Assembly (NCBI GenBank): GCA_000507305.1
Contig: DF240223.1
Coordinates: 6,358 to 70,357 of the forward strand
Length of the DNA stretch: 64,000 nt
From: Breviolum minutum Mf 1.05b.01
Lineage: Eukaryota > Sar > Dinophyceae > Suessiales > Symbiodiniaceae
Reading direction: 5' to 3'
Positions 10,815-21,299 of this stretch are shown here, piece by piece. Each line of letters begins with the position of its first letter. The first letter of the stretch is position 1. The notes beneath the pieces are model-generated. The model had not been told where the DNA came from. It saw only the letters and a list, made by a program, of their open reading frames with translations, and ran no database searches. A program made the position numbers and the translations under genes.

Positions 10815-11264
10815 TTTTTCGACATCAACTTCAAAAAGTGTGCCACAACACAGGTATTTTGTACATTTTGACTTACACAGGTGCTCGCCACAGCGGCGTG
10901 CAATTTTTCGACATCGGAACTTGGAAAAGTGCTCCAATGCACTGAGGTTTTTTGCATTTTCACTTGGAAATTTGCTTCTCGCTACAGCGGCAAACTATTT
11001 TTGCACATCGGAACTACAACAAGCGCTCAGTTTTTGAGGCTTTGACTGCGAAACGTGCTTCTTGCCAGAGCCTCATAGGTTTTCTCGATATCCGAACTGC
11101 AAAAAGTTGTCCGGACCTGACGTGTTTTGTGCATTTTAACTTGCAAATGTGCTTCGCGCCACAGCGGCGTGCAATTTTTGTTTTCTACTCCGAGCACATG
11201 ACTCCGCACCCACCGCTGTGACGAGCCTACTTTTCCACACCCGACACACGAATCATGGAAAAAA
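10815..11264 (+). repeat. 94-bp satellite, second block, with unit end
   Basis: Degenerate units with CAATTTTTCGACATCGGAAC and CACAGCGGCGTGC. The block ends in CCGCACCCACCGCTGTGACG, CCTACTTTTC and CGAATCATGGAAAAAAC, the same end as 7,333-7,400. Confidence 0.9.
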
Positions 11265-11400
11265 CATAGCATTTTGTGACTTTGAAGTTCCGATGTCGAA
11301 AAATTGTACGCTGCTGTGGCGAGAAGCAATGAAAATGTGCAAAACACGTCACTTTCGGATCACTTTTTCAAGTTCCGATGTCGAAAAATTGCACATTGGT
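11265..11400 (-). repeat. 94-bp satellite, inverted
   Basis: Reverse-complement units (GATGTCGAAAAATTG and GTACGCTGCTGTGGCG). With the preceding block they form a tail-to-tail inversion near 11,260. Confidence 0.85.
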
Positions 11401-11562
11401 TAGGTAGTCTGTGCGCGTCAGTTAGTCAGCTAGATAGTTCGACAGTTCGATCAGTCATTGTTTTTGCTGTGACATCTGTGACTCACAACAACCAATCTCT
11501 CCTGTAGGTTTCCTATTTTGAAACTTTTGCCACCGCCTTGTGCGGTACTACTGGTAAAAAAA
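11401..11562 (-). repeat. Short GTTAGTCAG stretch plus inverted boundary copy 3
   Basis: A short GTTAGTCAG remnant is followed by GTGACTCACAACAACCAATC, TTGCCACCGCCTTGTGCGG and TACTACTGGTAAAA. This is the reverse complement of the boundary element. It abuts the truncated Copia fragment at about 11,563. Confidence 0.87.
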
Positions 11563-12200
11563 GCAAGAATTGGATTTTGCTTGAACGAAGCCAATCTTCA
11601 ACATGACCTTTTTTACAGCCGCCCCCCCATTGGCGGGTGCATCTCGAGTGCAAAGACTCTTCTTCAATAATCTAACCTTGTGATGAGAATAGCCTGCCTC
11701 TGGAGGCAATTCCACCAAAAGTCCCCTCCTCCAAAAATGTGCCTTCTTCATGTCGATGAAAATAAGGCATGTTTCATGCGACATATCTACCAGTTAACTT
11801 CCCGTTCAAATTTGGAATCGTCCTTGTAACTGCAAGTGTAGGTAAAATCTGCACCGCTGTAATTGGAAGCATTGATGCAAAGAAATCCGTCCAAGAACCC
11901 GGTGTTCCATTGGAACGTTTTATCTTCTTTGCAACCGAACGAGAACGATACTTCACATTCTTCTCGTTGCCTTTGTTCACGTCGACCCAACGTGTAGGAA
12001 TAACCTTTTCGTTTGATGGTCGATCGATAACTTCCCAAACTTGCATTTGATTTATTGCACTTATCTCTTCTGTTCTTGCTTCTTTTACCTTTTCCGTCGA
12101 AAGTGGCTTTCCTGATATATTGTCCTGTCCCAATACTGTGGAGCTTCCGGATCAATACCTAAATCGCCTTCACAAACAGGCTCCTGATCATTGTTCCCAC
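11563..12200 (-). pseudogene. Copia reverse transcriptase fragment
   Basis: RVT_2-type sequence in at least two frames. 12,133-11,774 reads RWVDVNKGNEKNVKYRSRSV, the conserved N-terminal RT block of dinoflagellate Copia elements. 11,784-11,548 reads CLIFIDMKKAHFW (motif A region), LLVELPPEAG, then LLKKSLCTRDAPAN and KIGFVQAKSNSCFF. The YVDD region is missing because the fragment ends at the repeat boundary at about 11,562. The upstream part is lost or rearranged where it meets the plus-strand Copia near 12,200-12,285. A frameshift lies near 11,775. It is clearly a dead fragment and a different subfamily from the plus-strand copy. Confidence 0.85.
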
Positions 12201-12287
12201 TATGCAATGCACCAGGAAAACCTCTTCGTTGAGCTAGAAGACTTCCGTCTCCATATCGTCCAGCTCCTCAGCTGACGGATTCTCTAA

Positions 12288-12995
12288 GAAGTACCTCTAA
12301 AGCTACAGTGCAAGGTTGCACTGGGGCAACTTCGTCGTAGCCCGAAGAAAGATGAGCAGTGTAGATTCTTTCTGACGGATGGAGGCTGCAAGAAGGGTCG
12401 CCTATGTTCCTGGCGTCACACACTGGATGACCAACGTCGTTGCTGGACGTGTGGAGCCAAAGAGCATATGGCGAATGTATGCCGTTGCCCTGATGGTAGA
12501 GCAGAGGACTACAGCAAGAAGGAAGTGAAGGGCTACGGAAAAGGAAAAGAAACAAAGGGTGTTTCGAAGATTCAGAAGAAGGAAGAAACTAAAGGAGATG
12601 AGGCTGGAAGTGCAATGGATGGAGAGAAGAGGTCTGAAGGAGGTTCCGATGCAGAGGTGATGAGAGGACTTCTAGAGGAAAGGAATAAGATGTTGAAAGG
12701 ATTGAGTACCAAGCCGGCGGAAAGTGATCGGTTAGAGCTGATGCAGAAACAATTGGATGAACTCTTGGATAGTGGAACGACGAATCCTTTGAGGGGAAGA
12801 ACAGCCAAGGATGATATGAGTAAACTTCAGGACGTTTGGGTGACCTTGGCAACAGGTGCTAGAGTGCCCATGAAGATCACGAAGTCTGGAGTCATGGTCT
12901 CGGAGGATGAGATGGTGGAACCGATCGTGCCTTTCAAATGGTGGGTGGTCCGCTGGGTTATGAAGTCGTCTTCAAGAACGGAGGCTGCCAGATAA
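12288..12995 (+). pseudogene. Copia gag zinc fingers and protease N-terminal part
   Basis: The frame opens after a stop at 12,285. At about 12,357-12,416 it encodes CRFFLTDGGCKKGRLCSWRH, a perfect C-x8-C-x5-C-x3-H finger. CWTCGAKEHMANVC follows, a C-x2-C-x4-H-x4-C zinc knuckle typical of retroelement nucleocapsid. A Lys/Glu-rich linker leads to ELLDSGTTNPLR (about 12,760-12,800), which matches the DSG active-site motif of Copia proteases, and VWVTLATGARVPM. The frame is lost near 12,945 and ends at 12,995. The rest of the protease region continues in the next frame. Confidence 0.87.
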
Positions 12996-13129
12996 CTCAC
13001 CCCATGAAAGGAAAAGTACCAGTTCAGATGAGGAATGGACGTCACCAGATTTCCAAGGAAGCAGCTTTGAGGATCATAGAGGAGATAGAAACGTCAGGAG
13101 CAGAGATGAGGAAGATCAACAAAGATTAG
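12938..13129 (+). pseudogene. Copia protease C-terminal part
   Basis: Reads GYEVVFKNGGCQITHPMKGK and RHQISKEAALRIIEEIE, the region that follows the protease in dinoflagellate Copia polyproteins. It ends at an in-frame TAG at 13,127. The next stretch (VDIEKRWIEEAHPVLRDLPE) continues in the same frame, so this is a nonsense mutation. Confidence 0.8.
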
Positions 13130-13879
13130 GTCGACATCGAGAAGAGGTGGATTGAGGAAGCTCATCCTGTTCTACGTGACCTACCAGAACATTTGAAGAC
13201 TTCGCTGAAGGAGACACCGAGTGAAGACCTTCATGGACTACCTGACTGCAACAGAAGGAGAAGGAAGTTGCTCAACGAGGGTTTCGTGGTCTACCTCTAT
13301 GCTGGAGAGAAAGAAGGGTATTGGCTGGGAAGAGCAGTCAAAGAAGTTGGAGGTGATCCACGGAAGCTTGTAGAAGTGGACATCTTACGTGATCGAGATG
13401 GAGAAGGACACCATGACATGATGAAGAAGGATGGTGTCTACTCAACGTTACTTCGAGCCGCTTTGGACGGAAAGATACTGGGAGTCATTACCTCCCCGAA
13501 TTGCCGATCGAGAAGTGTCTTGAAGCACTACCCTCTTCCGGGTGGATTTCCAAGGCCTATCAGGAGTTGGAAGGAGCCTTGGGGAAAGAGTGACCTTACT
13601 CAAGATGAAAAGAAGGTTGTTCGAGAGGATGATACTTTGATGTGGAAATCATTGATGGTCTACATGGTGAGCTTTGAGATGAGGAAGCTTTTCCCCGGAA
13701 GATCGGGAAACTGTGAAGTGAAGCTGGGATTGGAACAACCAGCCGATCCATCTCACTACATGCCTGAGGTAATATCTTTCTGGAAGACTGAGGAGTGGAG
13801 AAGAATGAAGAGGCACTATGGTCTCCAAGAACAGACAACCAATCTGCTTGGGGTTGGAAAGGAAGAAGTGTCTTCGTGA
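13130..13879 (+). pseudogene. Methyltransferase-like module of Copia polyprotein
   Basis: After the TAG the frame stays open to 13,879. It reads VYLYAGEKEGYWLGRAVKEV (SAM-binding motif I-like), LVEVDIL, LRAALDGKILGVITSPNCRS (Pro-Asn-Cys where C5 methyltransferases have Pro-Cys), then LEQPADPSHYMPEVISFW. This segment lies between protease and integrase, where dinoflagellate Copia elements carry a comparable block. Relationship to C5-cytosine methyltransferases is inferred from motif spacing; activity is not implied. The LINE at 61.3-62.2 kb has analogous GPPCETFS and LLEHPADP motifs. Confidence 0.75.
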
Positions 13880-13948
13880 GCTAGCGAGATGGGCTCCTGG
13901 CCTGGTTAAGGAGGTAGCAGTTCCACTATAGAAGTATGGGGAGGAGAA

Positions 13949-14909
13949 GTGAAGTTGAAACCTCTGTCGTGGGAGGAGCATGTACAGAGGGGTCATACCC
14001 CTTTTGTCCGAGGAAATTATTTGGAGTCTGAGGCGAAGTTCATGTTGGTCGGTGCTTTCACAGCTCTACGTTCCAGGAGCGGTGGAGAGAAGGTGGAAGT
14101 AAGTGAAGAAGTTGAGGCTGGTCCAGAGATGGAGATTCAGGAGGACGAGATTGAAGAAGGACGAGAAGTTCCTGAAGTTCGTCTGGAAGCAGCAGAGGTT
14201 GAAGGAGTAGAAGAGGATTGGGAGATGGTTGGATGTGAAGAAGAAGTAGTTGAAGTGGAAGATGAGGAGAATAAGAAGGTAGAGGAGAGGCAAGATCCAG
14301 AGATCGAGACATTGAAGCTTGGAGTTCCTTTGACGGGAAAGACAAAAGAGGAAGTGTTGAGTGGGATCATAGATTTGTATCTCAAGCTACGAATGGATGG
14401 CTACATGGTCCACACAATACACACCGATCAAGAAGGAAGAGAGTTTGTCAACAGGGATTCCAAGTCCTGGATGCGGTCAAGAGGAATCATCCACAGCACC
14501 AACTCAGGAGAGGATCCCAAGGCCAATGGAAGAGCTGAAAGGTGAGGTGAAGTCCTTGGTGAGGAAAGCACTTCATGCAGCCGAGATGGCCGTCAAATGG
14601 TGGCCTATGGCGATGAGGTTCGCAATGGAGACTGAGAGGATGAGAAGGCGAGGAGAAAGCATGAAAAGAATTCCTGCATTTGGGGAGAAGGTGGTGATAA
14701 GCAGGAGGAACTGGAAGACCAAGTTGCTGGAACCAACTCATGAGGAATCACGGTATCTAACACCGGTCCTTGAAGCACACCGTCACTGTGTGTTAAGAGG
14801 AGATGGCCGGTGGGGTATCGCCCCATATCTTATCAAAGGAGTTCAGAGGCCAGAGTTGGAGGGCGATCAAGTTTGGATAGGATTTCTGGAACAGACAAAG
14901 ATGAGATGA
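13949..14909 (+). pseudogene. Copia integrase, internally deleted
   Basis: Starts with HVQRGHTPFVRG, the remnant of the zinc-binding head, then jumps to AKFMLVGAFTALR. The stretch that should hold the first catalytic Asp is missing. A Glu-rich linker follows, then VHTIHTDQEGREFVN (second Asp) and GEDPKANGRAER (Glu). The next frame (14,397-14,909) gives the integrase C-terminal part: VKSLVRKALHAAEMAVKWWP, FGEKVVISRRNWK and LEPTHEESRYLTPV. Two frames plus the deletion mean it is inactive. Confidence 0.85.
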
Positions 14910-14984
14910 GAGTGAGGAGAAGAATTAGAGGCAAGCAGCCTGTGAGGATGGTAGAAGGAGAAGATCGAGGAGGCTGTTGAGAGA

Positions 14985-15830
14985 AGAATCTGGAAGCTTG
15001 GATGTGGACGAGTGACGAGATCGACATCGCCCACTTGATGTTCAAGAAGCTGGAAACCCTGAAGACGATGATGAAGAAGGTAGAGAATGAGGAACAGGAG
15101 ATCCTACAAACGAAGATCGTTAGCCCTCAGGAGATGGTGACGGAGATCGATCTATGGGATGAAGCCATCAAGTCCGAGATGAGGTCTCTCCTGGAAGAGA
15201 AGAAGGCATTGAAGCTGCTGACATCTGAGGAGAGAGAGGAGTTGGAGAAAAGACACCGAGAAATCGAAACGGTGCCAAGTAAACTGGTTATACAGGAGGA
15301 AGACGAAAAGTGAGGATTGTGGCTCGTGGCAATTTCATTCCAAAAAAGGAGGAGGAAGACCTGTTTGCATCAGGCAGTGATGCAGTTGGAATGAGAGTGG
15401 CTTTGAAGAAGGCCGCTACGGAGCTGTGGACAGGTGCATCCATCAACATCAAGACTGCCTTTCTCAATGCACCACTTCCTGGAGGAGAGGGGGAGAACGA
15501 GGAGGATTTGGGGACGACTGTGATCCTTCGACCTCCACCGTTGCTGGTGAAGCTGGGCTACGTGAAGGCAGGAGATTCCTCGATGGCTTTGAAGGCTATA
15601 TATGTATGGCCTTAGACAGAGTCCCAAAGTCTAGGGTGATCACCGGGACGCAATCCTACGTGAGATAGTTTGGAGCCAAGAAGGAAAGTCCTATTGGTTG
15701 GATCAATCCCTTGCAGAACCTAACATGTGGAAGATCATGAAGGAAGAAGAAGGTGAGGATCCAATTCAAGAAGGATTGATGATGATCTACGTGGCTGATT
15801 CTCAGCGTTGAGGGTGTTGTTAGTGGCTTG
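14985..15830 (+). pseudogene. Copia reverse transcriptase, RVT_2
   Basis: 15,002-15,313 gives the linker before RT, ending VPSKLVIQEEDEK. A shift leads to RIVARGNFIP and INIKTAFLNAPL (15,310-15,615). The usual motif A is D-x-K-T-A-F, and here the Asp is Asn. Later, MMIYVADSQR (about 15,780-15,806) stands where YVDD should be, so the catalytic Asp pair is also altered. Both lesions indicate a dead polymerase. Confidence 0.85.
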
Positions 15831-16935
15831 ATAGAGAGGTTGGGAAAGATCTGGGAGTTATCAAAGCCAGATTGGTTGGGAGATCGAGAGCCAGTTCGTT
15901 TTCTTGGAATGGACCTTTGAAAGCGGAAAGAAGGAGGTTTCTTTGTTTCCCAAGAGGCCTATATCAAGGATCTGGTGCAGAGGAGAGGAGAAGAAAGAGG
16001 ACCACTTTCAGGTCTACCAATCACCCGTGACCAGGCCCAGAGAAGAGCCCGAAAAGACTGCTCCAACGGCAGCAGAAGTGAGGAGTGCCCAGAAAGTCAC
16101 CGGAGAAGTCATGTGGCTACTTACTCGTAGCCGTCCGGATCTTATGTACGCGATGAGTAAGATGTGCCAGAACACCCTGAAGAATCCTTTGGAAGTGATG
16201 GAGGTTGGGAACCAAGTCATGAAGTATCTCCGGAAGACCATCCCGCAAGGAGTGGAATTTGGGGTGGAGAAAGGTGGTCTGGAAGTTTAGACGGATTCGA
16301 GCTTCGGACCTGGTGGAAGTGACTCTCAGGGCAGTCCGGCAGTTCTTTGGGGAGGATCCCTGATTATGTGGAAGAGTGGTCGTCAACCTTTGGCCCCGTT
16401 GTCAACTGCTGAGAGTGAGCTTCAAGAAAGAATAGAAGGGATGACTATGGGTGACAGCCGTGACGTGCTCATCATGGAGGTGGAGAAAGATCCCTACGTG
16501 AGGACGTTGAAGATGGACAACATGGCGGCAGTCAACCTGATAGCAGATCCATCGGGAAGTTGGAGAACGAGGCATCTTCCTCTCAGGGCTTCGCACTTTA
16601 GATGGAGGATTGGAAAGTTGGATTGGATGATTGAGGCCATCCCAGGAGAAGTTCAAGTCGCTGACATAGGAACCAAAGCATTGTCAGCGCCCCGACTTGA
16701 GGAGCTTAAGAAAAGAATGGGTATGGGATGTTGGAAGATCGCTGAAGAACATCCAGAGGAAGAAGAAGGAGGAGATCAGAAGAATCAGAAGCATCAGAAG
16801 GATAGAAGGGTAGAAGGTGAGAAGGAGGCCATGGATGAATCCCGAGGAGCAAGAAAGAGTGCTGAAGTTCATCGTCATCGCGGCTTCAATTTCTCAAGGA
16901 TGAGCACAAGGAGATCAGGAGGAAGAGAGAGGTGA
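15831..16935 (+). pseudogene. Copia RT tail and RNase H
   Basis: 15,904-16,290 reads EVMWLLTRSRPDLMYAMSKM, the conserved block after the RT fingers. A stop at 16,288-16,290 interrupts. 16,291-16,935 reads SFGPGGSDSQGSPAVLWGGS, LAPLSTAESEL, KMDNMAAVNLI and TRHLPLRASHFRWRI, then VADIGTKAL: the Copia RNase H pattern (STAE, D-N, TRHL, T-K). The end is highly charged. Confidence 0.87.
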
Positions 16936-16936
16936 A

Positions 16937-17254
16937 GTGTGGCTTTTGGTGGTGTTTGCAGTGGGCTTGTTGTCCATTGCGATTGTGATGGTCATGCTGG
17001 GAGCTATGCTGGTTCGCATGATCAGTAGAAGAGGAGTAGAGAGGACGGAGAAGATTCGAAGAACCAGAAGAAAGAGAATGAGGAGAAAGAAGAGCATCGA
17101 AGGAGGAAGTCAGCAGAGAAGAAACGGCGACAGGACTGAGGAAGAGGACCGGGATGCCAAGAGGATCTCCGGCATCAGAAAAATCAATCTCCACAGCAGG
17201 ATCAGGGAGGTCGGTTACCTTCCCAGTCCAGCATTTGGAGTGGGTCAACGGTGA
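16937..17254 (+). CDS. Membrane-anchored basic tail frame after RNase H
   Basis: 105 codons starting WLLVVFAVGLLSIAIVMV, which continues to make a hydrophobic segment of about 25 residues, then RMISRRG and a long Arg/Lys-rich tail. It starts two bases after the RNase H stop in another frame. It may be the displaced C terminus of the polyprotein or a separate small product. No envelope homology is visible. Confidence 0.45.
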   Translation: MWLLVVFAVGLLSIAIVMVMLGAMLVRMISRRGVERTEKIRRTRRKRMRRKKSIEGGSQQRRNGDRTEEEDRDAKRISGIRKINLHSRIREVGYLPSPAFGVGQR

Positions 17255-18176
17255 GTGGAGAGTCACGATCACCACTGACCTAGATGATCAAAGAAGAGGA
17301 GAAGAAGAAGGAAGAAGTGAGAAGGGTAGAAGTGTCGGGACCCGCCTTGGTTTGCCGTCTTCTTCCAGCGATGTCGTTCTCCTTCAAGTGCAGCTTCGAA
17401 AGGACAGGGGAAGGGCATTTCAGTTTCCGTCCCTCAAGTCCAAGATGAGAATCCAATCAGGACAGCGACGTATGGTGCAGGTAGACATCCTATCTACATC
17501 ACGGTTTGGGGTACGAGATACCACAACTTCATGACGTGTTCGAGTCTGCGCAGATCGAGGTTGAGAAGATCTCCGCTATGCCCAATGTGTGTCTTGAACA
17601 CGGGATCGTGAAGCAGTGATTTATTCAGTTGGAACTGGCGAAATGGTCCACTATGTTCAAAACTGTCCCTTTGGGAATACTCGACGACCGTTTTTGCGGT
17701 GTGGGTTATGCCGACAGCTGGATGGATGAACGGCTTGAGTGGAAGAAATCAGAGATTGGTGGCGAAGGATGGTAGAGATTTTCACGAAAAGGTGTCGATT
17801 ACCCCTAGCTCGAGTAGTGTGTTGGTTACGCACGAAGGGAATAAGGAGTGCAGTACAGAAGGACAGAAGGATGAGTAGAGCATCTCTTCCGATCGGCAGA
17901 TGCCCGTTTGTGTGTGTCCATTACACGTAAGACCCCACATACTTGATGAAGCCGTTTTTTGACCAAAAAAGGGAAGATATAGGAGGCCCGGGGCGGAAAT
18001 TGGTGAGGCGCAGCCCCCCAGGTCACACAAAACGAGAAGTGTCCAAGAGAAGCCGTGAAGAAGGAATTTTCGGACACTTCATAAGACAGTTCCACACAGT
18101 CTTCGCCATGCATCCAATCGACACTTCTTTCTCGAGTTGAATACAATGTCACATGCTGTTCCACAGGTAAGTGATA
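17255..18176. other. Copia 3' flank, unassigned
   Basis: Purine-rich coding-like composition continues to about 17,530. Then mixed sequence with short frames on both strands follows. One LTR may be here, but no second copy is visible upstream to define it. No gene recognised. Confidence 0.4.
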
Positions 18177-18548
18177 CTAATGCCACATGCAGATGTGAAT
18201 CAATTGCATCAATACCTGCAAAGGTAAAGAATTCAAACGATCGTGTGCTGTAATTGGATCATTCCAGTGCCGTTTGTCCTGTGCCCCACTGACTGCCGAA
18301 CCACGTCTCAACCTTATATGATGACCAAGTCTTCCAAACCTTTTGAACTCCTCATGAGTTCCTTTAAGCGTATCTGGCTTTCCAATACCTTTCACATCCA
18401 CTTTAATATGTCTCTTTGCTGACTGAGCAATGCTATCAGCCAACTGCTTCAATCCTTGTTGCGCAGTTCCAGCAATCTCTGCCTGTCCTCGCTGCAACTG
18501 CAACAGCAAGCTTGCCAACATAGCCTGTGGTGATCCTGGCTGCCTCAC
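18177..18548 (-). pseudogene. Retroelement gag N-terminal fragment
   Basis: 123 codons: SPQAMLASLLLQLQRGQAEI, AQQGLKQLADSIAQ, then VDVKGIGKPDTLKGTHEEFK. The Gln-rich amphipathic helices followed by GxGKPxxxxG resemble the start of gag in dinoflagellate Copia elements. No zinc knuckle or downstream pol in register, so it is a fragment. Recognition rests on memory of the family pattern. Confidence 0.55.
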
Positions 18549-18965
18549 TGTCTTGGACAGTGACGCTGCAACCTATCCAACAAGCTTAGCTTCTTGGGTA
18601 AATTTGCAAATAATGCCCAATGAAGGCACACCTCCACTGCAGCCTCCTGATCGTAGCACAAACCTGTGCCACTGCCTCTCAACTCGTGTTGATGCAACAC
18701 TGCGTCGATTCACGACAGTTTGTCTCAGGTACCCCACGCAGCTCCTAAGCAATACCCTGAGCATCCAACGAGTGCTCCAATACCATGCAAACTTAAGTTT
18801 TTGCGCAGCGGTATATCTATATAGCACTCAGCTGCATTCCCTATTTTCCTGACTGGGCTCAAGTCAGTAGGCTCCCAGCCTTGGCTGAAAGCGTTGCAAA
18901 AGGGGCTGCGGTATACACAACCACAGCAAGTGAAACAACATGCTATGCATCTACATGCACTGCTA
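18549..18965. other. Unassigned
   Basis: Mixed sequence with an open frame on each strand (18,430-18,852 plus; 18,827-18,573 minus). It may be the 5' region of the gag-bearing element. No motif recognised. Confidence 0.3.
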
Positions 18966-19085
18966 CTTAGCTACCACTAATCTCTACCAAACCTAAAACA
19001 ACAACAACAACGACAACAACAACGACAACGACAACAACGACAACAACGACAACGACGACGACGACGACAACAACAACAATCGCAA
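18966..19085. repeat. ACAACAACG microsatellite
   Basis: AACAACAACGACAACAAC and ACGACGACGACG runs, about 110 bp. Confidence 0.9.
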
Positions 19086-19915
19086 CAACGACCTTAATAA
19101 AAAACAATAACCTTCAGAGAAAGAAACACAATAATGCCGTCAACTCCTTTTTTCTTAACATTGCGCGACCCCATTACTAAGCAGTCGTTATTAATCAACT
19201 ACTCTCCGTAGAACAATATGGTCTCAGCCGGGTCCTTTTCAATAACCACCTGTTTCATCAAAAACAAGCATGAGCAATGGAGTTTTGCTGTTCGTGTGTG
19301 CGCGTCCAAAAAGACAACTGCGTGGTGCACGACTTAAATTCCAGCACAAATGCTTTCCTCCAACCCCCATAGTGCCATTAGCTCCCTGCCACTCAGGGTT
19401 CAAAATCTAGATCGTGATATACTGCAAGTTCATGTTCCAAGGAATCACTCAACGAAACAAAAAATGGCTCAACGTTCGACCATATGTGCGTGGAAAAAAA
19501 ATGTACAAACCCAATTGGATGGATGGAAGCATGATGGATGAGCTTTAGCTTCCGACTAAGCATTTATCATTCTTCATTTTTTGGGGAAAATGGTGTTGCA
19601 ACTATATAGCTTTGGGACCTTTATATTACGACTGAAACACCAGGTATAGTCCTTGCCTTAATTCGGAGGGCTATATGTTCCCTACAACTATGAGAACAAT
19701 CAGGAAAAGCCATTGAAAATATGACGGGATCATGGTACCCTTCTCGATTTATGCAAGGCATTTTGCTTGGAGCAAATTGACCTGTCTGCACTACTTTACT
19801 GCGTTCGCTATATGTACTACGTTTGAATTGGACGATGCAGGAAATACCTGGGACTTGCAAAAGATTGACATCTCAACTTCCAGCCCCCACTTCCGAGTAC
19901 CGTACTAGCGTACTA
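19086..19915. other. Unassigned intergenic sequence
   Basis: No convincing frame, repeat or splice pattern seen. Confidence 0.35.
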
Positions 19916-19919
19916 CTAC

Positions 19920-20210
19920 TTGTTCTACATTGTAAATGGCTTGGAGCCTTGGACCCATTCCAGCAATTCAACGGGTGTTCAATCAACAACCGGACAAACA
20001 ACCACAACTAGGACAACAAAAACAACAGCTGCAACGACAACAACAACAGCACCATCAACCACACCAGCTACAACCACCGCAAGGACAGAAACAACAGCAG
20101 CAAAGACAACAACGACATGTGAAGCAACTATTCCTTCTACTACTACTGGTGCTGGGCTGACTGCGACTAGGACTTCCACTGCTGCCACAGGTACTACCGC
20201 GCCAACTTGA
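19920..20210 (+). CDS. Thr-rich low-complexity frame, uncertain
   Basis: 97 codons, of which about half are Thr, with patches such as TTAATTTTTAPSTTPATTTA and one Cys. It resembles a mucin-like secreted segment. However, the DNA is an ACA-rich repeat that is open in several frames (Gln-rich in the next frame). It could be an exon or a by-product of the repeat; I favour the latter. Confidence 0.25.
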   Translation: MFYIVNGLEPWTHSSNSTGVQSTTGQTTTTRTTKTTAATTTTTAPSTTPATTTARTETTAAKTTTTCEATIPSTTTGAGLTATRTSTAATGTTAPT

Positions 20211-20215
20211 ACACA

Positions 20216-21295
20216 GGCGCGTCGCCCGCTTTGTGAAGCCCATCGCAAAAACAGATACTCTAACAATGATGTTCAATGCATGCAAAAGGTTGACGCTGGC
20301 TCAGAAGATCGGACTGGTCAATGTACGAAGGAATTTTTTACGATCTTTCATTGGTCGATTGGAGCTGGGGTCTTTGCCCCAAGTAAATTCCGCAAACTAA
20401 CTTAAAAATTTGTCTTACTAAACACGAAAGTTGGACGTTTAACATGATCAAAGCCGACTCCACATCATCTTTGGAGGTGAAGTGATTCGAACGAAAACAT
20501 TGACCTCAAACGCCCTTGAATCATTCTGGCAACCTTTTCCCTTCACATTCATTCTTCAATCGCTGCCTTCATTTCACTCAGTACGTAAGTTTCCACGAAA
20601 TCCTTTCCACCTGACTACTTGCGTAAGTTCAGCTTGATTCGGAAAACGAACTTTTTCTTTGAAATTTTGCTGCGCGAACAAGGAAAAAACAAGAATGGAC
20701 CTGGCCTGCCAGTGCTTCAGTGGTGTAGCCTTGGGACCAAGTGCGCTGAGCTGAGCAGTAATGATCCACATACGTACCCGCTCATCACTTGTTGCAGTCA
20801 GGTGGCGTTCAAGAAAGGTGGGCCCAGCAGGTTGCAAGGAAACTGAGAGGGACACTGGATTTGAAAGCAATAAGGGCAATGGTCATGTGCAGATCGTCTG
20901 GAGCTGCGACACTTCAAGACTCGTGTTCTGTAGTCGGCCATAAACTCCAAGTATGAAGAAATACAAGGCCAACATCATCAGTTGCACGAAATCAAGAAAA
21001 AACATTGATCAATAGAAATCATGATTGGCTCTCCTAAACTCGATTTCGATCCCCCAAGCTGGCTGTGGCAGTGACAATGATAGTGCTTAAAACAAGAGAT
21101 CTACTTGTACTGAGATTTTTGGTAAGATAAGAAATACAAAACCAAAAGTAATACGTAGTAGTACCAAAAGGAATTTAAATAACAATGAAGCCGAAAGTAA
21201 GTAAGAGTGACAATTATAGTAAGAGACACAATGCTCAACAAACGGTTAGGAGCGTCCCCCCCTTATTCCAAGGGCCAGCAGCTGTTCAAAGACAT
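20216..21295. other. Unassigned intergenic sequence
   Basis: No recognisable gene. 21,100-21,240 is rich in AAAAGTAATA and AGTAAGTAAG-type words. Similar words recur at 21,670-21,845 on the other side of the satellite copy. Confidence 0.35.
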
Positions 21296-21299
21296 TGTT

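Larger units (their letters stand above)
12288..17254 (+). mobile_element. Copia-type LTR retrotransposon, internal region, degenerate
   Basis: Order on the plus strand: gag zinc fingers, aspartic protease, methyltransferase-like module, integrase, reverse transcriptase, RNase H, and a tail frame with a membrane segment. The integrase-before-RT order is diagnostic of Copia/Ty1. The reading frame changes or is stopped at about 12,945, 13,127, 13,877, between 14,400 and 14,545, 14,908, about 15,312, about 15,613-15,900, about 16,290 and 16,933. I could not identify paired LTRs. The left end runs into the minus-strand Copia fragment. Confidence 0.9.
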
